From positions 3,658,001 through 3,722,000 of the forward strand of contig NZ_VFPQ01000001.1 in assembly GCF_006716785.1 (NCBI RefSeq): a stretch of DNA of 64,000 nucleotides, in the 5' to 3' direction. Shown here in pieces: positions 7,301-16,023 of the stretch (positions within the stretch are counted from its first letter, which is position 1; each line of letters starts with the position of its first letter). The notes under the pieces were generated by a model. That model saw only the letters and a program-made list of their open reading frames with translations, was not told the DNA's origin and made no database searches. This DNA is from Thermopolyspora flexuosa (GTDB lineage Bacteria; Actinomycetota; Actinomycetes; Streptosporangiales; Streptosporangiaceae). The position numbers and the translations under genes are program-made.

Positions 7301-10300
7301 ATGGCGCTCGACCACTTCAGCGCGGTGACCCGGCAGTGGTTCGCCGATGCGTTCGCACAGCCGACGGCGGCGCAGGCCGGGGCGTGGGCCTCGATCGCGC
7401 GTGGGGAGAACACCCTCGTGGTGGCCCCCACCGGTTCGGGCAAGACCCTCGCCGCCTTCCTGTGGTCGCTCGACCGGCTCGCCACCTCGCCCGGCGTCAC
7501 CGACCCCATGCGGCGCTGCCGCGTGGTGTACGTGTCGCCGCTGAAGGCGCTCGCCGTGGACGTGGAGCGCAACCTCCGGGCCCCGCTCGCGGGGCTGCGG
7601 CAGACGGCGCGCCGGCTCGGCCTGCCGGTTCCGGACATCTCGGTGGCGGTGCGCTCCGGTGACACCCCCGCCGAGGACCGCCGCCGGTTCGCCGCCAAGC
7701 CCGCCGACATCCTCATCACCACGCCCGAGTCGCTCTACCTGATCCTCACCAGCCGGGCGAGGGAGGCGCTGCGGGGCGTGGAGACGGTGATCGTGGACGA
7801 GGTGCACGCGGTCGCCGGGACCAAGCGGGGCGCCCATCTCGCGCTCACCCTGGAGCGGCTGGACGTGCTGCTGGAGCGGCCCGCCCAGCGCATCGGCCTG
7901 TCCGCCACCGTGCGCCCGGTCGGCGAGGTCGCCACGTTCCTCGGTGGCGTGCGCCCGGCGGTGGTCGTCCAGCCGCCCCACGAGAAGCGGCTGGAGATCG
8001 AGGTGGTCGTCCCGGTGGAGGACATGGCCGAGCCGCCGCCTCCGGACCGGGGCGGGCCGGAGGCGGAGTACGGCGCGCCGCCCGCCGAGCGGGGACGCGG
8101 CATCTGGCCGCACGTGGAGGAGCGCCTGCTCGACCTGATCGCCGCGCACCGGTCGACGATCGTCTTCGCCAACTCGCGCCGTCTCGCCGAGCGGCTGTGC
8201 ACCCGGCTCAACGAGCTGGCCTTCGAACGCCGCACCGGCCACAACGGCGCCGCGAACGGCTCCGCGGCCGGAGGCCCCGGCACGCCCGGGACCGCCCCGG
8301 CTGCGGGCGGCGGCGCGGGCGGCGACGGCGCGGGGAACACCGCCCCGCCCCCGGGTACGCCGCCGGCCCGCCTCGCCCCGGCCGAGATGATGGCGCAGGC
8401 CGGAGCCGGCCGCGGCCTGCCCGCCGGACCGGCCGGTGAGGTGGCGCGGGCGCACCACGGCTCGGTGTCGAAACAGGAGCGGGCGCACATCGAGGAGGAG
8501 CTGAAGTCCGGGCGGCTGCCCGCGGTGGTCGCCACCTCCAGCCTCGAGCTCGGCATCGACATGGGCGCGGTCGACCTGGTCGCGTGCGTGGAGGCGCCGC
8601 CGAGCGTGGCGAGCGGCCTGCAGCGCATCGGCCGCGCCGGGCACCGGGTGGGCGCGGTGTCCAAGGGCGTCATCTTCCCCAAGTACCGCGGCGACCTGGT
8701 GCAGACCGCGGTGGTCGCCGAGCGCATGCGGCGCGGCGAGATCGAGGAGCTGCGCTACCCGCGCAACCCGCTCGACGTGCTCGCCCAGCAGATCGTCGCG
8801 ATGTGCGCGATGGACGAGTGGACCGTCGACGAGCTGGAGACGGTGGTACGGCGGGCCGCGCCGTACGCGACGCTGCCGCGGTCCGCGCTGGAGGCGACGC
8901 TCGACATGCTCGCCGGGCGGTACCCGAGCGAGGAGTTCGCCGAGCTGCGCCCCCGCATCGTGTGGGACCGGGTGACCGGCACGTTGCGGGCGCGGCCGGG
9001 CGCGCAGCGGCTCGCGGTCACCAGCGGCGGCACCATCCCCGACCGCGGCCTGTTCGGCGTGTACCTCGCCGGCGGGGACAAGCCCGCCCGGGTGGGCGAG
9101 CTCGACGAGGAGATGGTGTACGAGTCGCGGGTCGGCGACGTGTTCGTGCTCGGCGCCACCTCGTGGCGGATCGAGGACATCGGCCCCGACCGGGTGCTCG
9201 TCTCCCCCGCCCCCGGACAGCCGGGAAAGCTGCCGTTCTGGCACGGCGACGCGCCCGGCCGCCCGGTCGAGCTGGGGCGGGCGATCGGCGCGTTCCTGCG
9301 CGAGCTGTCCGGGGCGAAGGCCGAGCAGGCGGTGGCGCGGGCCCGCGCGGCCGGTCTCGACGATTACGCGGTCGGCAACCTTCTCGCCTACCTGCGCGAG
9401 CAGCGCGAGGCGACCGGGTACGTGCCGGACGACCGCACGCTGGTGATCGAGCGGTTCCACGACGAGCTGGGCGACTGGCGGGTGGTGGTGCACTCGCCGT
9501 ACGGCGCGCCGGTGCACGCCCCGTGGGCGCTGGCGATCGGCCGGCGGCTGCGCGAGCGGTACGGCGTGGACGTGCAGGCCGTGCACTCCGACGACGGGAT
9601 CGTGCTGCGGGTGCCGGACACGCTCGAGGGCGCCCCCTCGGACGTGGCGGTGTTCGATCCCGAGGAGATCGAGCGGATCGTCGTCGAGGAGCTCGGCGGG
9701 TCGGCGCTGTTCGCCTCCCGGTTCCGGGAGTGCGCGGCGCGGGCGCTGCTGCTGCCCCGCCGCCATCCGGGCCGTCGTACGCCGCTGTGGCAGCAGCGGC
9801 AGCGGGCCGCGCACCTGCTGGGGGTGGCGAGCAAGTACGGCTCGTTCCCGGTGGTGCTGGAGACGATGCGCGAGTGCCTGCAGGACGTGTTCGACGTGCC
9901 CGGGCTCGTCGCGCTCATGCGGGACATCGCCGCGCGGCGGGTGCGGGTGGTGGAGGTGGAGACCTCGCAGGCCTCGCCGTTCGCGGCGTCGCTGCTGTTC
10001 CGCTACGTCGAGGCGTTCATGTACGAGGGCGACGCGCCGCTCGCCGAGCGGCGGGCGCAGGCGCTCGCCCTCGACACCTCGCTGCTCGCCGAGCTGCTCG
10101 GCCAGGCGGACCTGCGGGAACTGCTCGACCCGGACGTGATCGCCGAGACCGAGCGGGAGCTGGCCCGGCTCGACCGGCCGCTGCGCGACGCCGAGGACCT
10201 CGCCGACCTGCTGCGGTCGCACGGCCCGCTGCTCACCGAGGACGTCACGATCCGCGGCGGCGATCCCGCCTGGCTGACCGAGCTGGAGGCCGCCCGGCGG

Positions 10301-11938
10301 GCGATCCGGGTGCGGGTCGCCGGGATCGAGCAGTGGGCGGCGATCGAGGACACGGCACGGCTGCGCGACGCGCTCGGCGTGCCGCCGCCGGTGGGGGTGC
10401 CGCAGGCGTTCCTCGAGCCGGTGCCCGACCCGCTCGGCGACCTGGTCGCGCGGCACGCCCGCACCCGCGGGCCGTTCGCGGCGGCCACCGCGAGCACCCG
10501 CTTCGGCCTCGGCGTCGCCGTGGTGACCGACGCGCTGCGCCGGCTCGCCGCGGAGGGCCGGGTGGTGTCCGGCGAGTTCCGGCCCGGCGGGCGCGGCGAG
10601 GAGTGGTGCGACGCCGGGGTGCTGCGGCTGCTGCGCCGCCGGTCGCTCGCCCGGCTGCGGCGCGAGATCGAGCCGGTGGCACCCGAGGTGCTCGCCGCGT
10701 TCTCCCCGGCCTGGCACGGCATCCCCGCCCCCACGCGGGGCCCGCACGGGATAGACGCGCTGGTGACGGCGATCGAGCGGCTGCAGGGGGCGGCGGTGCC
10801 CGCCTCGGCCCTGGAGACGCTCGTGCTGCCCGCCCGGGTGCCCGGGTACACGCCCGCGATGCTCGACGAGCTCACCTCCTCCGGTGAGGTGATCTGGGCG
10901 GGCCAGGGGTCGCTGCCCGGCGGCGACGGGTGGGTGGCGCTGTACTTCGCCGACACCGCGCCGCTGCTGCTGCCCGAGCCGGCCGAGATCACCATGACGC
11001 CGCTGCACGAGGCGGTGCTGGAGGCGCTGTCCGGCGGGGGCGCGCTGTTCTTCCGCGACCTGTCCGACCGGGTCGGATCGCTCGACGACTCCGCGCTCGT
11101 CGCCGCCCTGTGGGATCTGGTGTGGGCGGGCCGGGTGTCCGGCGACACGCTCGCCCCGCTGCGGGCCGCCCTCGGCACCGGCAGGCCCGCGCACCGGCCG
11201 CGCACGACGCGCAGGCGGCGGGCCGTACTGCCGACGCGGAGCGGGCCGCCCACGGTCGCGGGCCGGTGGTGGGCGCTGCCGTCGCCCGCGGCCGATCCGA
11301 CGCAGCGGGCGCACGCGCAGGCCGAGACCCTGCTGGAACGGCACGGCGTGCTCACCCGGGGCGCGGTCGCGGCCGAGCGGCTGCCCGGCGGCTTCGCCGC
11401 GGTCTACCAGGTGCTGCGGGCCTTCGAGGAGAGCGGCCGGTGCCGCCGCGGCTACTTCGTGGAAGGGCTCGGCGGCGCCCAGTTCGCGCTGCCCGGCGCG
11501 GTCGACCGGATGCGCGCCATGGCGCCGTCCGCCTCGGCCACCGTCTCCGGCGGCGGTGCCCCGGAGCGCAGCCCTCAGGCGGTGGTGCTCGCCGCCGCCG
11601 ACCCGGCCAACCCGTACGGCGCGGCCCTCCCCTGGCCGGACCGCCCCGGCGACCCGGGCCACCGGCCGGGCCGAAAGGCGGGCGCCCTGGTCGTCCTGGT
11701 CGGCGGCCGCCTCGCCCTCTACGTGGAACGTGGGGGCAAGAGCGTGCTCTCCTTCGCCGAGGAGGACGAGCTGCGGGCCGCCGTCGACGCGCTCGCCGCC
11801 GCCGTCCGCGGCGGCACCCTCGGCGCGCTCACCGTGGAACGCGCCGACGGCGTCCCGATCACCGAGTCCCCGCTCGCCGCCGCGCTCGAGGCGGCCGGGT
11901 TCCACCCCACGCCGCGCGGGCTGCGGCTGCGCGTCTGA
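7301..11938 (+). CDS. lhr: Large ATP-dependent helicase Lhr
   Basis: A 1545-residue superfamily 2 helicase. Residues 42-49 are the Walker A APTGSGKT, 166-169 the DEVH box, followed by RecA-like domain 2 with STRATEGY motifs (SLELGIDMG, QRIGRAGHR), the Lhr winged-helix and core domains, and a long Lhr C-terminal region (after about 880) ending in an oligonucleotide-binding-like fold. An Ala/Gly/Pro-rich insertion lies at about residues 315-375 between helicase motifs. Lhr translocates 3'-5' on single-stranded DNA, unwinds RNA:DNA hybrids and is damage-induced in mycobacteria. In mycobacteria its neighbour is the Nei glycosylase; here that gene is found 7 kb away at 19.1 kb. Confidence 0.95.
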   Translation: MALDHFSAVTRQWFADAFAQPTAAQAGAWASIARGENTLVVAPTGSGKTLAAFLWSLDRLATSPGVTDPMRRCRVVYVSPLKALAVDVERNLRAPLAGLRQTARRLGLPVPDISVAVRSGDTPAEDRRRFAAKPADILITTPESLYLILTSRAREALRGVETVIVDEVHAVAGTKRGAHLALTLERLDVLLERPAQRIGLSATVRPVGEVATFLGGVRPAVVVQPPHEKRLEIEVVVPVEDMAEPPPPDRGGPEAEYGAPPAERGRGIWPHVEERLLDLIAAHRSTIVFANSRRLAERLCTRLNELAFERRTGHNGAANGSAAGGPGTPGTAPAAGGGAGGDGAGNTAPPPGTPPARLAPAEMMAQAGAGRGLPAGPAGEVARAHHGSVSKQERAHIEEELKSGRLPAVVATSSLELGIDMGAVDLVACVEAPPSVASGLQRIGRAGHRVGAVSKGVIFPKYRGDLVQTAVVAERMRRGEIEELRYPRNPLDVLAQQIVAMCAMDEWTVDELETVVRRAAPYATLPRSALEATLDMLAGRYPSEEFAELRPRIVWDRVTGTLRARPGAQRLAVTSGGTIPDRGLFGVYLAGGDKPARVGELDEEMVYESRVGDVFVLGATSWRIEDIGPDRVLVSPAPGQPGKLPFWHGDAPGRPVELGRAIGAFLRELSGAKAEQAVARARAAGLDDYAVGNLLAYLREQREATGYVPDDRTLVIERFHDELGDWRVVVHSPYGAPVHAPWALAIGRRLRERYGVDVQAVHSDDGIVLRVPDTLEGAPSDVAVFDPEEIERIVVEELGGSALFASRFRECAARALLLPRRHPGRRTPLWQQRQRAAHLLGVASKYGSFPVVLETMRECLQDVFDVPGLVALMRDIAARRVRVVEVETSQASPFAASLLFRYVEAFMYEGDAPLAERRAQALALDTSLLAELLGQADLRELLDPDVIAETERELARLDRPLRDAEDLADLLRSHGPLLTEDVTIRGGDPAWLTELEAARRAIRVRVAGIEQWAAIEDTARLRDALGVPPPVGVPQAFLEPVPDPLGDLVARHARTRGPFAAATASTRFGLGVAVVTDALRRLAAEGRVVSGEFRPGGRGEEWCDAGVLRLLRRRSLARLRREIEPVAPEVLAAFSPAWHGIPAPTRGPHGIDALVTAIERLQGAAVPASALETLVLPARVPGYTPAMLDELTSSGEVIWAGQGSLPGGDGWVALYFADTAPLLLPEPAEITMTPLHEAVLEALSGGGALFFRDLSDRVGSLDDSALVAALWDLVWAGRVSGDTLAPLRAALGTGRPAHRPRTTRRRRAVLPTRSGPPTVAGRWWALPSPAADPTQRAHAQAETLLERHGVLTRGAVAAERLPGGFAAVYQVLRAFEESGRCRRGYFVEGLGGAQFALPGAVDRMRAMAPSASATVSGGGAPERSPQAVVLAAADPANPYGAALPWPDRPGDPGHRPGRKAGALVVLVGGRLALYVERGGKSVLSFAEEDELRAAVDALAAAVRGGTLGALTVERADGVPITESPLAAALEAAGFHPTPRGLRLRV

Positions 11939-12079
11939 CCGTCCACGCTCGACGGCGCTCCCCGCCTGACCGAAGTCACGAGAGCGGATGCCGGCACGGG
12001 AAGGTGCGGCCGCATCCGGTGCGACACCGGTCCCGTGGCCGCCCCGTCCTGCGGACGGGAGCGTCCTCATCGGCGGGCC

Positions 12080-12319
12080 GACCGTTCGAAAGACTCGGGG
12101 TCCCTGACTTGGTCGCCCCTGCAGCGGAGTGCCATGAAACAACGCATCCGGCGCAGGGCGGGAGCGCGCGGATGCCGACCGCCTGCCGATCACCGCGGGG
12201 CCGGCTGCCGTGAGCGCCCGCCGACGGCAACTCGAATCACGAAGATCGATCGGGCGGCCCCCAGGCCGCTCAACGGGCTCGGGGTTACGGACAGGGCCGC
12301 CCCTGCAGCGGCGGGCCAT
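12080..12319. repeat. Pair of imperfect 56 bp direct repeats
   Basis: The 476 bp between lhr and the I36 gene hold no gene I can support. Copy 1 (12080-12135) and copy 2 (12264-12319) align without gaps at an offset of 184 bp, about 75% identical, with a shared core CGCCCCTGCAGCGG and a common ending GCCAT. The unit could be a decayed duplication or a protein-binding repeat. Confidence 0.55.
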
Positions 12320-12345
12320 CTGACGAGGCTCCGATGCAGGGGCGG
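12297..12345. terminator. Hairpin within second repeat copy
   Basis: CCGCCCCTGCA (12297-12307) pairs perfectly over 11 bp with TGCAGGGGCGG (12335-12345) around a 27-base loop. It lies between the ends of lhr (+) and the I36-family gene (-), where a bidirectional terminator is expected. No U-tract follows. Confidence 0.4.
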
Positions 12346-12414
12346 GGGTTAGCCGGTGGCGGCGCGACCCGCGCGGTTCGACGGGTCGTGCGCCGCCACC
12401 GGGCGCGAACGCCG

Positions 12415-12831
12415 CTAGCAGGGCTGAACCTGGCTGACCTTGTAGCCGAAGCTGCCAACGTTGTTCTGGAAGCCACTCGTGATGATGTGCTTCTGGCCCT
12501 TGTTCCAGCGGCTGCCGTGCTCGTAGAGGCACCAGTTGCGTCCGGTCCTGTTCCTCGCCGACAACACGTGGTCGTTGAGCTTGCCGCCGGCGACGTTGGC
12601 GAGATCGCGGACGCCGTGGCGGAGCTCGAGCCGGGCCCCGGTGCCGTTCGTCCCCCAGTAGATGCAGAAGGCGCCGGGCGAGCACTGCCAGCGGGCCTGG
12701 GCGTGCGCGGACTCCTTGGCCGCGGCCACGGGCGTGGTCGGACCGAGAAGGGCCGCCGCCGCTGCGACGGCGCCGAGAGCGAGCATGCGTCGAGCCATGT
12801 GGCGGGGCCGCTCAGGGGCGCGGATTGTCAT
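12415..12831 (-). CDS. Secreted peptidase inhibitor family I36-like protein
   Basis: A 138-residue exported protein. A basic N-terminus (APERPRHMARR) and hydrophobic stretch (ML-ALGAVAAAAALLG) ending VAAA form a signal peptide; the mature part contains four cysteines in a CSPGAFCIYWG ... NWCLYEH ... VQPC pattern typical of the I36 / Streptomyces metalloproteinase inhibitor-like beta-gamma-crystallin fold. Expected role: secreted protease inhibitor or stable extracellular beta-sandwich. I use the ATG at 12831, with GGAAAG upstream; an upstream in-frame extension lacks a signal peptide at its start. It is divergent from the HTH-STAND gene, sharing a 163 bp promoter region. Family assignment is good; inhibitory activity is inferred. 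Confidence 0.75.
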   Translation of the reverse strand: MTIRAPERPRHMARRMLALGAVAAAAALLGPTTPVAAAKESAHAQARWQCSPGAFCIYWGTNGTGARLELRHGVRDLANVAGGKLNDHVLSARNRTGRNWCLYEHGSRWNKGQKHIITSGFQNNVGSFGYKVSQVQPC

Positions 12832-12910
12832 GATCTTTCCCCTTTCTCGTGTGCCTCGGCGTGCGGCCGCCGGCGAGATCGTCGCCGACGTACCGGCATG
12901 TTGACTTCGC

Positions 12911-12936
12911 CACGAAATCGTGCGAACGCATTGCGT
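12911..12936. promoter_or_regulatory. Two inverted repeats in the I36/STAND divergent promoter region
   Basis: CACGA-AA-TCGTG (12911-12922) and ACGCA-T-TGCGT (12926-12936) sit side by side in the only intergenic space between the two divergent genes. They are candidates for operator sites of the HTH domain encoded by the plus-strand gene. Confidence 0.35.
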
Positions 12937-12994
12937 AACGGAACCGAGTGTGGGAGACGTTGACGGAGGTTGTCGACGGGATGGGTGTCTCCTG

Positions 12995-15151
12995 GTGGCT
13001 GAGGAAAAGGAAACGGTCCAGGAAACGGCTGCGAACAGGGACGACACCGCGGCCAGGACGGCTGCGGAAACCCGGGGAAAGGCCGCCGGGGCGGGTTCCT
13101 TCGGCGCGGAGCTGCGCCGGCTGCGGCGGCTGCGCGGGCTGTCGCTGAGCCAGCTCTCCGAGCTGGTGCACTACAGCCGTGGCTATCTGAGCAGGCTGGA
13201 GAACGGCAGGCAGGCGGCCTCCCGCGAGGTGGCCCGCGCCTGCGACCGGGTCCTCAACGCCGGTGGCGCGCTGCTGGCGTGGGTGCCGGACCGCGGCCGG
13301 CGCAGGGCGGCCCGCCAAGGCACGACCGGCGAGGGTACGGCGAGCGGGACGGAGGTGCGCTGCCCGTATCCGGGAACCGCCGCCTTCGGCACCGATGACG
13401 CCGGCCGGTTCTTCGGCCGGGAACGCGTCGTGGCCCGGCTGGTGGGCCTGCTGGCCGACCGGCTCGGCGGCGGCGGCCCGCTCGTGCTGGCCGCCCCGTC
13501 GGGCGCGGGCACCACCTCGCTGCTCGCCGCCGGTCTCGTCCCGGCGCTGGCCCGGGGCGTGCTGCCGCTGCCCGACGCCGCCGTGCCCGGCGTGGTCATG
13601 TTCACGCCGACCGCGACGCCGTACCGCACGCTGCTCGACCGGCTCGCCGAGGCGGCCGAGCGGCCGCCCGCCGCGCCGTCACCCGGCCCGGCCACCTCCC
13701 CCGACGGCCGGGCGCGGCGCGGTCCGGTGGTCGTCATCGTCGACCAGTTCGAGGAGGTCTTCTCGCGCTGCCGCGACGAGGCGGAACGCGAGCGGTTCGT
13801 CCGTCTGCTGTGTGACCTGTCGACCAGCTGGAACGGCGAGCCACCGGCCGCACTCGTCGTGCTGGGGGTGCGGGCCGACCACCTGGAACGCTGCCGGGCC
13901 TACCCCGGCCTGGCCGCGGCGCTGCGGGACGGGCGGCTCGACCTCGGCGCGATGCGGCCCGACGAGCTGCGCGATGCGATCACGCGCCCCGCGACCGCCG
14001 CCGGGCTGGAGCTGGAACCGGGGCTGGTCGAGCTGCTGCTGCGCGACATCGGCGCCTCGGCGGACGGCTACGACCCGGGGGCGCTGCCGCTGCTGGCGCA
14101 CGCCCTGCTCGCGACCTGGCAGCAGCGCTCGGGCCGCACGCTCACGGTCGCCGGATACCAGCTCGCGGGCGGGGTGCACGGTGCGGCGGTGGCGGCTGCG
14201 GAGCGCGCGTACGCGAGCCTCCGCTCGGCGGACCGCGACCGGGCGCGGCGGCTGCTGCTGCGCCTCGTGCAGGTGGGCGAGGACGGGCGGCTGACCCGCC
14301 ACCGGGTGACGCGGGCACGGCTGCTGCGCCACGTTCCGGACGCCGTCGGCGTGCTCGACGCGTTCGCCCGGGCCCGCGTGGTCACGCTCGACGAGCACCA
14401 CGTCGAGCTCACCCACGAGGCGCTGCTGGAAGGCTGGCCCCGGCTGCGCGGCTGGATCGACGCGGACCGCACGGGCCTGCGGATACGTCAGCGCCTCACC
14501 GAGGCAGCGGAGGCGTGGGAACAGGACGGCCGCGACCCCTGCCACCTCTACCGGGGGACGCCGCTCACGGTGGCGCTGGAGTGGGCCGCCGACCCGCGGC
14601 ACCGCCACCAGCTGAGCGCCATGGAGCGTGCGTTCCTGCAGGCGAGCGCGCGCGCAGCCGACCGGGACACGCCCCGCCGGTACGGCCGGCTGCTGCGCCG
14701 CCTGATCGCGATGATGGCCCTCGTGCTGAGCGCGGCGATCACCGTGAGCTCGGCCCCGGCCCACCTGGTGAGCCGCCCCGAGACACGGCCACGGCCCACT
14801 GCGCCGGGCGGCAAGCCTCGGGGCATGCCCGGCGGCCTCCCCCGCGGGATGGGCCCGGACGCGACGCCGCAGAGCGCCGGTACGGCGGAGCCGCCGGGCT
14901 CGCGGGCGTGCACGCGGGCCCCCGGAGCGCCCGCACAACCGGGTGGCGCGGCGTGTCCGAACCGGCACGATCCCGCCGGGGCACGAGCGGGCGACGACCA
15001 AGCGGCCGCCGGACGACGGCCGGGGCGGGGGCACGGCCAAGCCGACGTACGTCGCCGCGGCCGTTCCGGACGCCTCCCCGCTCCGCAGCGCCGCCGCGAC
15101 CGCATGTCAGGGGGCCGGAAACGGCGCGGCCGATCGCCTGCGCTGCCCTGA
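12995..15151 (+). CDS. XRE-type HTH / STAND NTPase (nSTAND1-like), lacking WD40 repeats
   Basis: About 718 residues from the GTG at 12995 (a GTG at 12920 would put the flanking inverted repeats inside the gene). Order: XRE helix-turn-helix ([36 protein letters not shown]), a P-loop NTPase of the novel-STAND type (FFGRERVVARLVGLL; Walker B VVVIVDQFEEVF), a STAND helical region (ELTHEALLEGWPRLRGWI), then one membrane helix (LIAMMALVLSAAITVS). Two oddities: the P-loop reads PSGAGTTS, with the invariant Lys replaced by Thr, and after the membrane helix the WD40 propeller usual for this architecture is absent, replaced by about 130 low-complexity Pro/Arg/Gly residues. The protein is probably a degenerate or non-hydrolysing STAND regulator. 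Confidence 0.75.
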   Translation: MAEEKETVQETAANRDDTAARTAAETRGKAAGAGSFGAELRRLRRLRGLSLSQLSELVHYSRGYLSRLENGRQAASREVARACDRVLNAGGALLAWVPDRGRRRAARQGTTGEGTASGTEVRCPYPGTAAFGTDDAGRFFGRERVVARLVGLLADRLGGGGPLVLAAPSGAGTTSLLAAGLVPALARGVLPLPDAAVPGVVMFTPTATPYRTLLDRLAEAAERPPAAPSPGPATSPDGRARRGPVVVIVDQFEEVFSRCRDEAERERFVRLLCDLSTSWNGEPPAALVVLGVRADHLERCRAYPGLAAALRDGRLDLGAMRPDELRDAITRPATAAGLELEPGLVELLLRDIGASADGYDPGALPLLAHALLATWQQRSGRTLTVAGYQLAGGVHGAAVAAAERAYASLRSADRDRARRLLLRLVQVGEDGRLTRHRVTRARLLRHVPDAVGVLDAFARARVVTLDEHHVELTHEALLEGWPRLRGWIDADRTGLRIRQRLTEAAEAWEQDGRDPCHLYRGTPLTVALEWAADPRHRHQLSAMERAFLQASARAADRDTPRRYGRLLRRLIAMMALVLSAAITVSSAPAHLVSRPETRPRPTAPGGKPRGMPGGLPRGMGPDATPQSAGTAEPPGSRACTRAPGAPAQPGGAACPNRHDPAGARAGDDQAAAGRRPGRGHGQADVRRRGRSGRLPAPQRRRDRMSGGRKRRGRSPALP

Positions 15152-15273
15152 AGGCGCGGCTTGCCCAATTTCCTGCGCCATGCCGGGGCACATCGCCGGG
15201 GATCCCGATTGGGAAGGCTGCCCGGCCTGTCACCGAAAGCGCCGCGCCAGGCCGCGCGGCGCCACGGCACGGC

Positions 15274-15918
15274 TCAGAACTCGGCCGGGCCGTACAGGGC
15301 GGCCGGGGTGCCGGTGCTCATCGCCCAGTAGCGGTCGCCGTACGACCAGTGCCACCACTCGGTGGGGTAGTTGATCAGCCCGGCCGCGCGCAGCGCGGTG
15401 GCGAGGATCTCGCGGTTGCGCCGGGCCTCGGCGGAGATGCCGGGGGCGTCGGTGTAGCAGGCGCCGTTGCTCTGCTCGGGTGTGGCGTTGACGGGGGTGC
15501 CCATGTCGACCTCGACCCCGTCCTCGGTGCAGAGGGTGAGGTCGACGGCGGCACCCGCGGTGTGCGGGGCCACCTCGATCGGGGAGACGTACCGGCTCGC
15601 CGCGACGTGCAGCTCGTCGGGCGTCATGTCCGGGTAGGTGGTGCGGAGCTCCTCCTTGTACTCCTCGAAGTACCGCCGCTGCAGGGCCGGCGGCCGGTAG
15701 CCCTCCACGATCAGCAGGCGGTACCCGGCGGGCAGCAGCCGCTGCGCCTCCTCCAGCCGCGTGGCGAGCCCTTCCCGCAGGTGGGCGTAGGCGCCGGCCT
15801 CGTCGGCGAGGCGGGTGTCCACCGCGAACCGCCCGCGCAGATCGACCAGGGGCTCACCGATGTCGTCGACCGGAATCGAGGTAACCCGGGGGTCAGAGAT
15901 GAGAACAATGTCCGCCAC
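15274..15918 (-). CDS. D-Ala-D-Ala dipeptidase, VanX/DdpX family (M15)
   Basis: A 214-residue zinc dipeptidase homologue. The metal ligands and catalytic residues are all present: H119 and D126 in PHTAGAAVDLTL, E187 and H190 in EWWHWSYG, and R75 in EGYRPP. The enzyme class hydrolyses D-alanyl-D-alanine, either for glycopeptide resistance (VanX) or for using cell-wall dipeptides as nutrient (DdpX). No vanH/vanA genes are adjacent and there is no signal peptide, so an intracellular recycling role is the better guess. GTG start preceded by GAGAAT eight bases upstream, possibly leaderless. Confidence 0.88.
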   Translation of the reverse strand: MADIVLISDPRVTSIPVDDIGEPLVDLRGRFAVDTRLADEAGAYAHLREGLATRLEEAQRLLPAGYRLLIVEGYRPPALQRRYFEEYKEELRTTYPDMTPDELHVAASRYVSPIEVAPHTAGAAVDLTLCTEDGVEVDMGTPVNATPEQSNGACYTDAPGISAEARRNREILATALRAAGLINYPTEWWHWSYGDRYWAMSTGTPAALYGPAEF

Positions 15919-16023
15919 GGGAAGCCATTCTCACACAGCGGTTCGGGCGAAAGGGCCGGGACCGGCGAGCCCCGCCGCAGCCGCCCCGGACCCGGGTGCC
16001 ACGTCCCCCACCCCACGGGCGGC

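Noticed and set aside
7094-12685. An 1863-codon open frame antisense to lhr
   Set aside because: It is the GC-rich mirror of lhr codons, without domains or a ribosome site. The same explanation covers other very long antisense frames opposite infB, pnp, rny and rnj.
12832-13047. Upstream extension of the I36 protein to 13047
   Set aside because: It would remove the signal peptide from the N-terminus and overlap the divergent gene start.
15274-15918. Vancomycin-resistance cluster
   Set aside because: Only the VanX-like gene is present; vanH, vanA, vanR and vanS are not adjacent.
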